A stretch of 64,000 nucleotides of DNA from Planctomycetota bacterium (GTDB lineage: Bacteria; Planctomycetota; Phycisphaerae; Phycisphaerales; UBA1924), in contig CAUJHH010000012.1 in NCBI GenBank assembly GCA_963204725.1, positions 27,759 through 91,758 of the forward strand, in the 5' to 3' direction. This document shows positions 8,830 to 16,964 of the stretch, in pieces. A model generated the notes under the pieces. That model had not been told where the DNA came from. It was given only the letters and a program-made list of their open reading frames with translations, and made no database searches. The translations under genes and the position numbers were made by a program. Numbering within the stretch: the first letter of the stretch is position 1; every line of letters begins with the position of its first letter.

Positions 8830-9627
8830 ATGTTCAGGTATGCTGACGCGGTGCATCGCCATCAACGCATTCCGGCATTCACGATCATCGAAATACTCAT
8901 CGTTATCGCTATCGTCGGACTGCTCATCGCGATCTCATTGCCCGGGCTGGGCGCAGCTCGTGCTCGCGCCAAAGAGGCCCACTGCGTTGCAAGCATCCGT
9001 AACGCGCACGGATTGGTCGGGATGTACGCCGCGGATGCATCGGATCTGCCTCCTCACGGTGGCTATCAACGCGGTTCACTGGCCACGGGCGAGCCAGCGG
9101 TGCGCGTGATGTACACGAGCACCGGCATCGAGGTCCCTTACTTCTATCAGACGTGGCTATGGGGGACTATCGCTGCATTCTGGCAGGGCGAAGCGATCGT
9201 GGGCGCCACTTGTCCATCGACTGATGAGTCGAGAAGAGTCATTCATCCTCCCCGAGACGATATCGGCGATACGGGGAGTTTCTCGTCTTACTGTGTTTCC
9301 GCGGCGTTCTTCGCGGATCCAGCATTCTGGCAGCCGACGCCAGCGTATCGAGAATCGGAGTTTGCAGCGCAGCGCATCGCAACAACTCGATTTCCGAGCG
9401 ATAAAGCGCTGCTTTATGAACACTATGTGGCTCATGTCGAAGGAGATAGCATTACGCCATTGTCTGACGCGTGCAAACGAAGCCCGGTCGCATTCACTGA
9501 CGGACACGCATCCGCGAGACCATTTCGGGATGTTGTAGCTATCCACACCATCCACGATCCACAGTCACCCATGCCACATTCGCACACGCCCAATGGCGTG
9601 CTTGGTCGTGACGTACAGAGTCCGTGA
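8830..9627 (+). CDS. Pseudopilin-like protein with type IV prepilin N-terminus
   Basis: A 265-residue protein from the ATG at 8830. The prepilin motif is PAFTIIEILIVIAIVG, cleaved after Ala, followed by a membrane helix (LLIAISLPGL) and the ARARAKEAHCVASIRN helix continuing the pilin spine. The C-terminal domain (YFYQTWLWGTIAAFWQ, DKALLYEHYVAHVEGD, AFTDGHASAR) fits planctomycete pseudopilin-like proteins; the final TDGHA resembles the common DGH/DGS signature. No good Shine-Dalgarno is visible, and the GTG at 8851 is an alternative start. GC is lower than in housekeeping genes, and the gene sits between a DUF2071 remnant and a cysteine-rich peptide gene, consistent with a transferred block. 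Confidence 0.8.
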   Translation: MFRYADAVHRHQRIPAFTIIEILIVIAIVGLLIAISLPGLGAARARAKEAHCVASIRNAHGLVGMYAADASDLPPHGGYQRGSLATGEPAVRVMYTSTGIEVPYFYQTWLWGTIAAFWQGEAIVGATCPSTDESRRVIHPPRDDIGDTGSFSSYCVSAAFFADPAFWQPTPAYRESEFAAQRIATTRFPSDKALLYEHYVAHVEGDSITPLSDACKRSPVAFTDGHASARPFRDVVAIHTIHDPQSPMPHSHTPNGVLGRDVQSP

Positions 9628-9654
9628 ACTGGAACATCTCTCTAGGAGTTGAAC

Positions 9655-9918
9655 ATGCTTGGGAAGCGTATCACGCGGCTTGTCCCCTCTCTCGCTGGCT
9701 TCGCAATCTTGGCCACAAGTACGACCGCCGTATTCCGAGCAAGTGCGATGTCCGACCAATATAACTGCAAGGTCTATTGTGTCGCGGAGCAGGTTTGGTA
9801 TGGACCGCAGGTCTGCCCGGGCAACCAGGTTTGCTGCATCAAAGCAGATTGCCCGGCCGCAACATTCGTGGTTGGATGCTGCGAGCAGGGTTTCACTTGC
9901 ACCTATGGAATCGAGTGA
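9655..9918 (+). CDS. Small secreted cysteine-rich peptide (87 residues)
   Basis: From the ATG at 9655 (AGGAG 6 bases upstream) the product begins LGKRITRLVPSLAGFAILA, a signal peptide probably cleaved after ASA near residue 31. The mature part has nine cysteines in about 56 residues: YNCKVYC, QVCPG, QVCCIKADC, GCCEQGFTC. Paired CC dipeptides and aromatic residues give the look of a disulfide-stabilised secreted peptide. I do not recognise a family, and alignment by eye with the peptide at 7974-8219 shows only the general cysteine-rich character. It lies 27 bases after the pseudopilin gene on the same strand, so the two may be co-transcribed. Confidence 0.7.
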   Translation: MLGKRITRLVPSLAGFAILATSTTAVFRASAMSDQYNCKVYCVAEQVWYGPQVCPGNQVCCIKADCPAATFVVGCCEQGFTCTYGIE

Positions 9919-10006
9919 AGGAAACTTGACAGTTTCCTGTGTTGCGAATCCCTGATATCGCGTCGATCCCCATTGGCTTTACCTCCTTCAACAATCGGAG
10001 CACTCC

Positions 10007-10756
10007 ATGCGCTGCACGCCACTTTGCGGTTCCCTTGTCGTTGGCTGCTTGCTTCTCGCCACGGGGGTCACGTGGTCCGTCCGTCAAGAAGGATCGGTCG
10101 CGATTTCAGCGCATGACCGCCCCGGCCCGACAAGTACCACGAAGCCCTCTTCCGGACTCGCATTGGCTCAGTCGGCGGCCGAAGTGTGGGCGGCCGATCA
10201 GACCATTCGCAACAGCAAAGACCTCGTGGAAGTGTGCGCCTGCGTGCTCGATCTCTGGAGCGACCAGATAACGGCTGATCAGTACGTTGATGTGCTCTCC
10301 GAACGTGGCGGACAAGTCACTGCGAACGCGGTCGAGTTGGCGAACCGGCGTCGAGCATTGAACCAAGATCTCTTTCCACCGGACGAAGAGTGGTCCGACG
10401 CTTCGCCCGAAGACAAGCTGCGCTCTTACTTGCGTTACACATGGTCGGCACATCCGCCCGTAAAGGCATTTGACGCCGACACTGTCGAAGCGTGGACGGG
10501 ACAAGTGCGAGCCATGCCGAGCGGGCATAAGACCGCGCAGGGAATGCTCGCTCGATTCACGCCGCCGGGAATATCGCTCGCCGACATCCAGAACGCGAAT
10601 GATGCCGCGTGGATCCGGGTACATGCACAGTTGCACGAGCACGAATCGGAGCATGTGATCGACTTCAAGTTCATTCTTGATCCGGGAACCAAACGCTGGT
10701 TCCCCGCCGAGGTACGCGTGTACGGCGATCAAACAGACTTCAACTGGGCGATCTAG
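10007..10756 (+). CDS. Exported protein of unknown function
   Basis: A 249-residue protein. The N-terminus (RCTPLCGSLVVGCLLLATGVTW) is a hydrophobic export signal. GGAG lies 6 bases before the ATG. The soluble part shows two helical segments (SAAEVWAADQTIRNSKDLVEV and AVELANRRRALNQDLF) and a C-terminal beta-rich segment (HVIDFKFILDPGTKRWFPAEVRV) that looks like the end of an NTF2-like or lipocalin-like domain; this is inference from pattern only. It closes the lower-GC block and ends 13 bases from a convergent gene. Confidence 0.6.
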   Translation: MRCTPLCGSLVVGCLLLATGVTWSVRQEGSVAISAHDRPGPTSTTKPSSGLALAQSAAEVWAADQTIRNSKDLVEVCACVLDLWSDQITADQYVDVLSERGGQVTANAVELANRRRALNQDLFPPDEEWSDASPEDKLRSYLRYTWSAHPPVKAFDADTVEAWTGQVRAMPSGHKTAQGMLARFTPPGISLADIQNANDAAWIRVHAQLHEHESEHVIDFKFILDPGTKRWFPAEVRVYGDQTDFNWAI

Positions 10757-10769
10757 AGCGGCCCCGGTT

Positions 10770-11390
10770 TCATTCGATCGCGATGAGCCAGGGTTCGGCG
10801 CGTTCGAGGCGTTTGAGCGGCTCGGGGAGCGCGTCGAGGTAGGCGTGGATCTCGTTCGCGTCGTGCGAGCCCTTGAGGAGCATCGCCTTGCGGCCGGCGA
10901 CGATGGCGACGCCGGAGGTGTCGGCAAGGCCGAGTTCGATCGGCTGGCCCCACTTGTCGCGGCGCGTGGATGTGCCCTGATCCCACTGGACGCGGCAGGA
11001 GACGATGGCGACGTCTTTCGTCGGGTACTCGGTGTATCGCGCGTGGAGGCCGCGGCGGCGGATCCACTTGACGGTGCCGGAGAGGGCGTCGAGTGTGACT
11101 CGGTCGCTCATCCACAGGACGTGGAGCGTGTGTGCGAGCATGACGACGGCGAAACCCGGGGCGACGAACTCAAGGTACGCCGGCGCTTTCGCTTGAGGGA
11201 CGAAGATCACGAGGATGGATGCGGCGATGGCGGCGAGCGTGGTTTGCGCGGAACGAACGGCGTAGCGCCAGCCGCGGTCGGAGAGGACGATGGAGCCGTC
11301 GTCCTCGATGCGCGGCTTGATGGTGACGAAGACGCCGCGTGGCGCGCGGGCGCTGGTGGACTTGGTGGGCGTGTCAGCATGCGCGCGCAT
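10770..11390 (-). CDS. Two-pass membrane protein of unknown function
   Basis: A 206-residue protein with a basic N-terminus, two adjacent membrane segments at about 47-66 (TTLAAIAASILVIFVP) and 71-93 (LEFVAPGFAVVMLAHTLHVL), and a cytoplasmic C-terminal half. The last 100 residues (VTLDALSGTVKWIRRRG, VAIVSCRVQWDQG, HDANEIHAYLDALP) alternate strand and helix, which resembles the arrangement of PH-like membrane-anchored domains; I cannot confirm that. The ATG at 11390 has no strong ribosome site. GC returns to the genome norm. Confidence 0.6.
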   Translation of the reverse strand: MRAHADTPTKSTSARAPRGVFVTIKPRIEDDGSIVLSDRGWRYAVRSAQTTLAAIAASILVIFVPQAKAPAYLEFVAPGFAVVMLAHTLHVLWMSDRVTLDALSGTVKWIRRRGLHARYTEYPTKDVAIVSCRVQWDQGTSTRRDKWGQPIELGLADTSGVAIVAGRKAMLLKGSHDANEIHAYLDALPEPLKRLERAEPWLIAIE

Positions 11391-11707
11391 CGGGGGATAG
11401 TAGATGAAGCGAAGAGAACGCCAAGGTCACAGAGAGTGCAGAGGAACGCGGAGGGAGATTGGAGCGTGGAGAGCATCGAAGTCCGAGACGGACTTCGATG
11501 GCACGGGGAGGCGGTCAGCCCATTGCGAAGAGCACCAGTTCCGTCGCGCGGCGCGACGGGAACTGGTGGCACCCGATCAAACCAACTCCGAGCTCGCGCT
11601 CGGGGCTCCCTTCAACGCAGTGAAAGAGCACTGGCTGCCCCCCACGCGCAGCCAGTGGCATGTGAGAGCAACCGCCGAGCTCGCGCTCTGGGCTCCCTTC
11701 AAGACAG
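11391..11707. other. Intergenic region with paired hairpin repeat, no gene
   Basis: 317 bases between the membrane protein gene and the glmS stop. The left 120 bases show nothing recognisable. The right 180 bases hold the two-unit hairpin repeat annotated separately. No open frame on either strand has gene-like character. Confidence 0.55.
11533..11707. repeat. Two-unit hairpin repeat element (REP-like)
   Basis: Two hairpins, each followed by the same conserved tract. Hairpin 1 (11533-11568) pairs caccagttcc+gtcgcgc with gcgcgac+ggaactggtg with one bulged base. Hairpin 2 (11629-11657) is a perfect 10-bp stem, cactggctgc/gcagccagtg. Each is followed by ccgagctcgcgctc.ggg and ctcccttcaa, at 11588 and 11675, an 87-base period. 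The second copy abuts the glmS stop codon. The layout resembles palindromic intergenic repeats; it may also terminate glmS transcription. Confidence 0.6.
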
Positions 11708-13534
11708 TCACTCCACCGTGACGGACTTGGCGAGGTTGCGGGGTTTGTCGACATCGTGGCCGCGGATGACGGCGGCGTGGTAGGCCATGAGTTGCAGCGG
11801 GATCACGGTGAGCATGGGGCTGAGGGGCTCGATGATCTCCGGCACGTAGAGGACCTCCTCGACGTGTCGTTTGATCTCTTCATCGCCCTCGGTGGCGACG
11901 GCGATGACGTGGCCGCCTCGGGCGCGGACCTCGGCGATGTTGGACATGACCTTGTCGTACTGGCGTCCCTTGTTGGCGATGAAGACGGCGGGCATCCCCT
12001 CGTTGATGAGGGCGATGGGCCCGTGTTTCATCTCGGCCGCGGGCATGCCCTCGGCGTGGATGTAGGAGATTTCTTTGAGCTTGAGCGCGCCTTCGAGGGC
12101 GGTCGGGTAGTTGTAGCCGCGGCCGAGGAAGAGCCAGTTCTCGCGGTCGCAGTAGCGTTCGGTGACCTTCTTGATGCGGTCGGATTGCTCCAGCACGCGC
12201 TCGACCTTGTCGGGAATGGATTGGAGTTGCTCCAGCCAGCGGGCGCACTGGTCGGCGGACATGACACGGCGGCGAGCCATGAAGAGCGTGATGAGTGAGA
12301 GCACCGCGACCTGGCCGACGAAGGCCTTGGTGGAGGCGACGCCGATCTCGGGACCGACGCGCAGGTAGACACCCGCATCGGTCTGGCGCGAGATCGTTGA
12401 GCCGACAACATTCACGACGCCGAGCGAGAGAGCCCCGCGATCCTTGGCCTCTTCGAGCGCAGCGAGCGTGTCCGCCGTCTCGCCGGACTGGCTCACCGCG
12501 ATCACCACCGTGCCGTCCTCGATGATCGGGTTGCGATAGCGGAACTCGCTCGCGTACTCCGCATCCGACGGGATCTTCGCGAGGTCCTCGAGCATGTACT
12601 CGCCGATCATCGCGGCGTGGAGCGCGGTCCCCTGTCCCGTCAGAATCACGCGGCTCGCCCGCACCAGCTCCTTCGCATACGTCGTCAGCCCGCCCAGCAC
12701 GACCTTGCCCTCTTCCATCGAGATGCGCCCGCGGAACGTGTTCCGCAGGGCCGCGGGCTGCTCGTAGATCTCCTTCTGCATGTAGTGCTCGAAGTGGCCG
12801 AGCTCCATCTGCTCCAGCTCCATCTCAAGCTGCATGACCTTCGGCGAGACATCGACGTTGTGGATGTCCGACGATCGGAAGCCCTGACGCGTGATGCGGA
12901 CGACGTTGTAGTCGTCCAGAGGCATCGCCTGTGTGGTGTGCGCGACGATCGCGGAAGCGTCCGACGCGACGACGTACTCGCCGTTGCCGATGCCGACCAG
13001 CAGGGGCGAGCCCTTGCGGGCGCACACCATGACGTCCGGCTCCTTCTCGCAGATCACGACGATGGCGTATGCGCCAGTCACCTCGCGCAGCGCGGCCTGA
13101 ACCGCCTTCTCAAGATCGCCCTCATAGAGCTCGCCGATCAGCATGGCGAGCACCTCGGTATCGGTCTCGCTGGTGAATACGTGACCCTTCTCTTGGAGAT
13201 AGGTCTTGAGCACCGAGTAGTTCTCGATGATCCCGTTGTGAACGAGACAGATGCCGTTCTTGTCATCCCGGTGCGGGTGGGCGTTGGGCTCAGTGACGCC
13301 GCCGTGTGTCGCCCAGCGCGTGTGCGCAAGGCCCACGGTGCCGTGGAGGCCTCCCTCCCGTTCCAGCTTGTCCTCAAGGTTCACGACGCGCCCAACGGCG
13401 CGGCAGACACTCAGCCCGCCGTTCAGGATCGCCACGCCCGCCGAGTCATAGCCCCGATACTCAAGCCGCTTGAGACCCTCGACGAGAATCTGCTGGGCGG
13501 GCCTGCTCCCGATATAACCGACAATACCGCACAT
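11708..13534 (-). CDS. glmS: Glutamine-fructose-6-phosphate aminotransferase (isomerizing)
   Basis: A 608-residue cytoplasmic enzyme that makes glucosamine 6-phosphate from fructose 6-phosphate and glutamine, the first step towards UDP-GlcNAc. It starts MCGIVGYIG, where Cys2 becomes the N-terminal nucleophile of the class II amidotransferase domain; AHTRWATHG and NAHPH follow. Two SIS sugar-isomerase domains fill the C-terminal half (VSQSGETADTLAAL, GVASTKAFVGQV, LGRGYNYPTALEGALKLKE), and it ends NLAKSVTVE as in the family. The ATG at 13534 is fixed by the catalytic Cys; codons upstream are not coding. A hairpin repeat follows the stop. No glmS ribozyme is recognisable upstream. Confidence 0.97.
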   Translation of the reverse strand: MCGIVGYIGSRPAQQILVEGLKRLEYRGYDSAGVAILNGGLSVCRAVGRVVNLEDKLEREGGLHGTVGLAHTRWATHGGVTEPNAHPHRDDKNGICLVHNGIIENYSVLKTYLQEKGHVFTSETDTEVLAMLIGELYEGDLEKAVQAALREVTGAYAIVVICEKEPDVMVCARKGSPLLVGIGNGEYVVASDASAIVAHTTQAMPLDDYNVVRITRQGFRSSDIHNVDVSPKVMQLEMELEQMELGHFEHYMQKEIYEQPAALRNTFRGRISMEEGKVVLGGLTTYAKELVRASRVILTGQGTALHAAMIGEYMLEDLAKIPSDAEYASEFRYRNPIIEDGTVVIAVSQSGETADTLAALEEAKDRGALSLGVVNVVGSTISRQTDAGVYLRVGPEIGVASTKAFVGQVAVLSLITLFMARRRVMSADQCARWLEQLQSIPDKVERVLEQSDRIKKVTERYCDRENWLFLGRGYNYPTALEGALKLKEISYIHAEGMPAAEMKHGPIALINEGMPAVFIANKGRQYDKVMSNIAEVRARGGHVIAVATEGDEEIKRHVEEVLYVPEIIEPLSPMLTVIPLQLMAYHAAVIRGHDVDKPRNLAKSVTVE

Positions 13535-13771
13535 AGGCCGACCTCTCTCACTCGTTGGCCTGCCGCCCGCCGACGAGTCCGGCGACAGCACGCATCCTGT
13601 GATCGGCCAGACGTGCCGACTCGGTCAATCGTACTTCGCGCCGGGTCCGAAAGTTCGCCCCTTCACGGAGAGCGCCGAGGTCCCGATAAGCCGATCGAGC
13701 AACTGGCCGATCGTCGTAGGATCTCCCCCAACCTCCCGCCGCTCCCCTCGGGCCCGGCCCTGGAACCCCAC

Positions 13772-14962
13772 GTGTTCGTCGCGCAGGCACACACCTTCGT
13801 TCAACAGGCTCGCCTCGCCATCACCCTCGCCTGGGTCGCCGGATACACCAACATCATCACCCTCCTGATGTGCGGCACGGTCACCTCGCATGTCAGCGGC
13901 ACAACCTCGAACGTCGGGCGCGAAGTCGTCGAAGGCCTCCGAGGCGTCGAGGGCGCATGGCGCCTCGCGTTCTTCGCGCTGTACCTCCTCGCCACGTTCC
14001 TTGCCGGCGCGATCGTGTCGGGGCTGACCACCGAGCTCGGCCGACGCCGGGGATGGGACTCCATCTTCGTGCTCCCCATGGCGCTGCAGGCCATCCTGCT
14101 CTCCGCGTTCACATTGATCCTGCGCATGGCCCACGCGAACGCCCCGGCCGCGGACGACCGCCTCTACTGGATCACGGGCCTCGCCTCCCTCGCGATGGGA
14201 CTGCAGAACGCAACCATCACTCGCATCTCCAGCGGCGTTGTCCGCACCACCCACGTCACGGGCGTGCTGACCGATCTCGGGATCGAGCTCGCGCAGTTCT
14301 TCTGGTGGACGCGCGACCGCGATCTCTCCAAGGTGGAACCCGGGGTGCGCTCACGCGTGAGGCACACGATGGCGCAGCCGGTGACGCGACGGCTCGTCCT
14401 GCTCACCTCGATCATGGGCTCGTTCGCGCTCGGCGCAGGACTTGGAACCCTCGCGTTCGACTACACCCGGACGTACGCGATGCTCCCTCCGGTCGGCTTC
14501 CTCCTCTGGATCGTCCTGATGGATGCGCTGCGCCCGATCGCAGCCATCGAGCCCTCCGACCTCGTCGCCAACGGTGTCGGCCACGAGCTCCCTCAAGGCA
14601 TGGCGGTCTTCCACCTCCGACAGGATCAGCACCATCGCCCGGACAGGCAGGACCGAAGCCACAGCCTCCCCAATCTCAGCGCGTGGGCCGAACGCCTCGC
14701 GCCCGAAGTGCGCGTGGTCATCCTCGATCTCGGCGACGTGACCCAGCTCGACGGCGATGCCGCGTTCGAGCTGCGCTCGCTCCTGGCCACCTTCAAGGCC
14801 CAGGATCGCCACCTCGTTCTGGCTGGCGTCTCGCACGAGCAATACGACCAGCTCCGTCGCGCCGGCACCGGCGAACTGCTCGAGCCCATGAGCGCGTGCC
14901 CCGACTTTGAACTCGCCATCGCACGCGGCATGGCGATTCTCGACGAGATCGCCCCCGCTTGA
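13772..14962 (+). CDS. DUF1275 (YoaK-like) membrane protein fused to a STAS-like domain
   Basis: A 396-residue protein. Residues 1-250 match DUF1275: several membrane segments, with AWVAGYTNIITLLMCGTVTS, MGLQNATITRISSG and VRTTHVTGVLTDLGIELAQ as hallmarks. Residues about 300-396 (LAPEVRVVILDLGDVTQLD, ELRSLLATFKAQ, HLVLAGVSHEQYDQLRRAG) look like a STAS domain of the type found in SulP transporters and anti-sigma antagonists. DUF1275 proteins normally stop after the membrane part, near 220-250 residues. The GTG at 13772 is the first start giving the family N-terminus, with only a weak GGA upstream. A regulatory or nucleotide-sensing role for the STAS part is inference. Confidence 0.75.
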   Translation: MFVAQAHTFVQQARLAITLAWVAGYTNIITLLMCGTVTSHVSGTTSNVGREVVEGLRGVEGAWRLAFFALYLLATFLAGAIVSGLTTELGRRRGWDSIFVLPMALQAILLSAFTLILRMAHANAPAADDRLYWITGLASLAMGLQNATITRISSGVVRTTHVTGVLTDLGIELAQFFWWTRDRDLSKVEPGVRSRVRHTMAQPVTRRLVLLTSIMGSFALGAGLGTLAFDYTRTYAMLPPVGFLLWIVLMDALRPIAAIEPSDLVANGVGHELPQGMAVFHLRQDQHHRPDRQDRSHSLPNLSAWAERLAPEVRVVILDLGDVTQLDGDAAFELRSLLATFKAQDRHLVLAGVSHEQYDQLRRAGTGELLEPMSACPDFELAIARGMAILDEIAPA

Positions 14963-15089
14963 GCCCTCTCGACCGATCGAGCCGCGATTCCGCCACACCA
15001 AGGGGCTTTCATTCCATCGTCCGAAATGCGACAATACCGGGAGCCAATCAGGTCTGGGAACAAGACCAGTCCCCGGGAGTGCCCACTCG

Positions 15090-15923
15090 ATGAGACCCAC
15101 CATTCCAGTCGCGTGCCTCACGATCTCCCTCGCCGGAATCGCCTCCGCTCAGCCCCCCGCGCAGAGCCAGGTCGAACCCGCAACCCCCGCGCTCGCTGGT
15201 CCGGCACTCACGATCAATGAGACGCCGTCGATCGTCGAGTGGCGATACGACGGCACCCTTCGCGAGTTGGAGACCACTCCCGAAGAGGTCGCGCTCTCCC
15301 TCCTCGATATCGACGCCGCGACCCGCGCCCACGCCGACACGATCCTCGCCACCCGCCAGGCCTACTTCGATCGGGTGCTCGCACGCAATCTCATGGTCGC
15401 CCTTCAGATCGATGCGGCCAAGAAGGCCGAAGAGAAACTCAAGACCATACGACTCACCTTCGATCTGCTCGCCGAGTTCGAGCCACTGCGCCACGAGCCG
15501 GTCCCCAGCAAGCAGATCGAAGCGATCCTGCCGCCGAAGCAGGCCACCCGCTTCCGCTCGATGCTCCGGGAATACGACCACGCCTACGCAAGGGACCTCC
15601 GCGCCAAGGCCGATCGCGAGGGGCGCGAAACCAATCTGATCGAGATCGCGGCCACGCGGACCGGAACGCTGTTCGGACGCGAGCTCGAACGCTCGTTCAA
15701 GCGCATGGAGAACACCGGCCAGATCGCGTTCGAATACGTCCTCGGACAGCTCGATCTGACGCGCGAGCAGGCCGACCGCGCCCGCGAGGCCGCGTCGCCG
15801 TACCTCGGCGCAAACCCCGACGGCATGACAGAGAAGGAATACGGCCTCGCGTTCCTCGCCATGGGCGCATACCTCAACGAGTCCCAGCGCATGAAGCTCG
15901 CCCAGATCCTTGCCGGCTTCTGA
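15090..15923 (+). CDS. Exported helical protein of unknown function
   Basis: A 277-residue product from the ATG at 15090 (GGGAG 10 bases upstream). A signal peptide, RPTIPVACLTISLAGIASA, precedes a Gln/Pro-rich linker. The body is highly charged and helical (DIDAATRAHADTILATRQ, AKKAEEKLKTIRLTF, KQATRFRSMLREYDHAYAR), with ELERSFKRMENTGQIAFEY and LTREQADRAREAA near the C-terminus. The pattern resembles periplasmic Spy/LTXXQ-like helical proteins, but no signature is clear enough to name it. A strong hairpin follows the stop. Confidence 0.6.
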   Translation: MRPTIPVACLTISLAGIASAQPPAQSQVEPATPALAGPALTINETPSIVEWRYDGTLRELETTPEEVALSLLDIDAATRAHADTILATRQAYFDRVLARNLMVALQIDAAKKAEEKLKTIRLTFDLLAEFEPLRHEPVPSKQIEAILPPKQATRFRSMLREYDHAYARDLRAKADREGRETNLIEIAATRTGTLFGRELERSFKRMENTGQIAFEYVLGQLDLTREQADRAREAASPYLGANPDGMTEKEYGLAFLAMGAYLNESQRMKLAQILAGF

Positions 15924-15940
15924 GCCCCCCGCGCACGAAA

Positions 15941-15981
15941 GCCGCCCGAATGCGGCGCATCTGCGCACACATTCGGGCGGC
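15941..15981. terminator. Hairpin between convergent genes, probable terminator
   Basis: Perfect 12-bp inverted repeat (gccgcccgaatg / cattcgggcggc) around a 17-base loop, between the stop codons at 15923 and 16013. On the minus strand TTTCG follows the stem; on the plus strand there is no T-run, so it is a better terminator for the minus-strand gene. Confidence 0.6.
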
Positions 15982-16012
15982 CGCTCTGGAGGCAAACCCG
16001 GTCTCGCGTCGT

Positions 16013-16900
16013 TCAGCCGTTCGGCACGGCTCTGACCGAGGCGGTGACGATGATCACGGTGTTGGCCTCGAAGCCTGTCACACTGGCGAGCACGATCCGC
16101 TGCCCGATCGGGGCCGCCACCGAGGACTCGATGCCTCGTTCCTGACGCCGGACCGTGCTGAGAGGCAGCTCATCTCCCGAAAGCTTGACCATCGACGTCG
16201 AGATGTCGGACTTGAGCGCAACCCCCGCAAGCCGGACATTCACGCGCCCATCCGCGGCTTCGCCCGCGCCCACCGTAATCTCACCGGAAAACCCGTTCTC
16301 GGCCTTCGCAAACTGCACCTGATACCCCACGGCCTGCGTGCCCACCACGGGGACCCAGCCGCTGACGTACTGCTCGACCGTCGTCGCCTGCACGATCGAG
16401 TCGGCGCGGGCGTTGACGGTCTGATTGCTGCGGAAGATCGGCGTGCCGCTCGTCGCCGGCGCGGGATCGCCCGGCGAGGGCGCGACCTCCATGACGACCG
16501 AGTGCGCCTCGAGCTGCACGATGTACCGCTCGCCGTTGATCGCCCGATACGCATCGAGCGCGTACACGAGCTGCTCGTGCCCGGGCTCCGACCCCGTCAC
16601 CACGTAGACGCCGTTCTGCAGACGCGTCGCCGACAACCCGCTGATCCCGGCGATCTCCAGCACGACATCAGTCGCATCCAATCGATCCACGGTCGTGAGC
16701 AGCTCGATCGTGCCCCCATCCTCTCCCTCGGTGAGACGCGGCACAAGCGTCAGGACGCCGCCCTGCAGGCCGTGCCCCGAGATGTCACGCGTGTCGTACA
16801 CACGCAGAAGGTCAACCGTCTCCCGCTCGTCCTGGCCGAGCGCGAGCGTCGCTGGTGCAAGGAGGAGCGATGCCGCGAGAATCGTGTTCAGCTTCTTCAT
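16013..16900 (-). CDS. Secreted protein with possible secretin-like fold
   Basis: A 295-residue protein with a signal peptide (KKLNTILAASLLLAPATLALG). Segments such as LATTVD-like beta strands, YALDAYRAINGERYIVQLEA and the closing GQRIVLASVTGFEANTVII recall secretin N-domain/core strands of type II/IV secretion outer-membrane proteins, but the protein is far shorter than a secretin and lacks a recognisable gate. It lies 64 bases downstream of a putative anti-sigma gene on the same strand. Function unknown; the secretin comparison is a weak inference. Confidence 0.6.
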   Translation of the reverse strand: MKKLNTILAASLLLAPATLALGQDERETVDLLRVYDTRDISGHGLQGGVLTLVPRLTEGEDGGTIELLTTVDRLDATDVVLEIAGISGLSATRLQNGVYVVTGSEPGHEQLVYALDAYRAINGERYIVQLEAHSVVMEVAPSPGDPAPATSGTPIFRSNQTVNARADSIVQATTVEQYVSGWVPVVGTQAVGYQVQFAKAENGFSGEITVGAGEAADGRVNVRLAGVALKSDISTSMVKLSGDELPLSTVRRQERGIESSVAAPIGQRIVLASVTGFEANTVIIVTASVRAVPNG

Positions 16901-16964
16901 AGTCGGTGTCCTTTCGATGATTCCGTGTGTGTGGTCGTTGATGTCGCGTGCGTGTGCATCGCGA

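Noticed and set aside
12617..13771. In-frame extension upstream of the DUF1275 gene
   Set aside because: It is antisense to glmS. The family N-terminus begins at the GTG at 13772.
16013..16900. Calling the secreted protein a type II secretion secretin
   Set aside because: At 295 residues it is too short, and the conserved secretin core and gate motifs are not seen. Only weak strand patterns agree.
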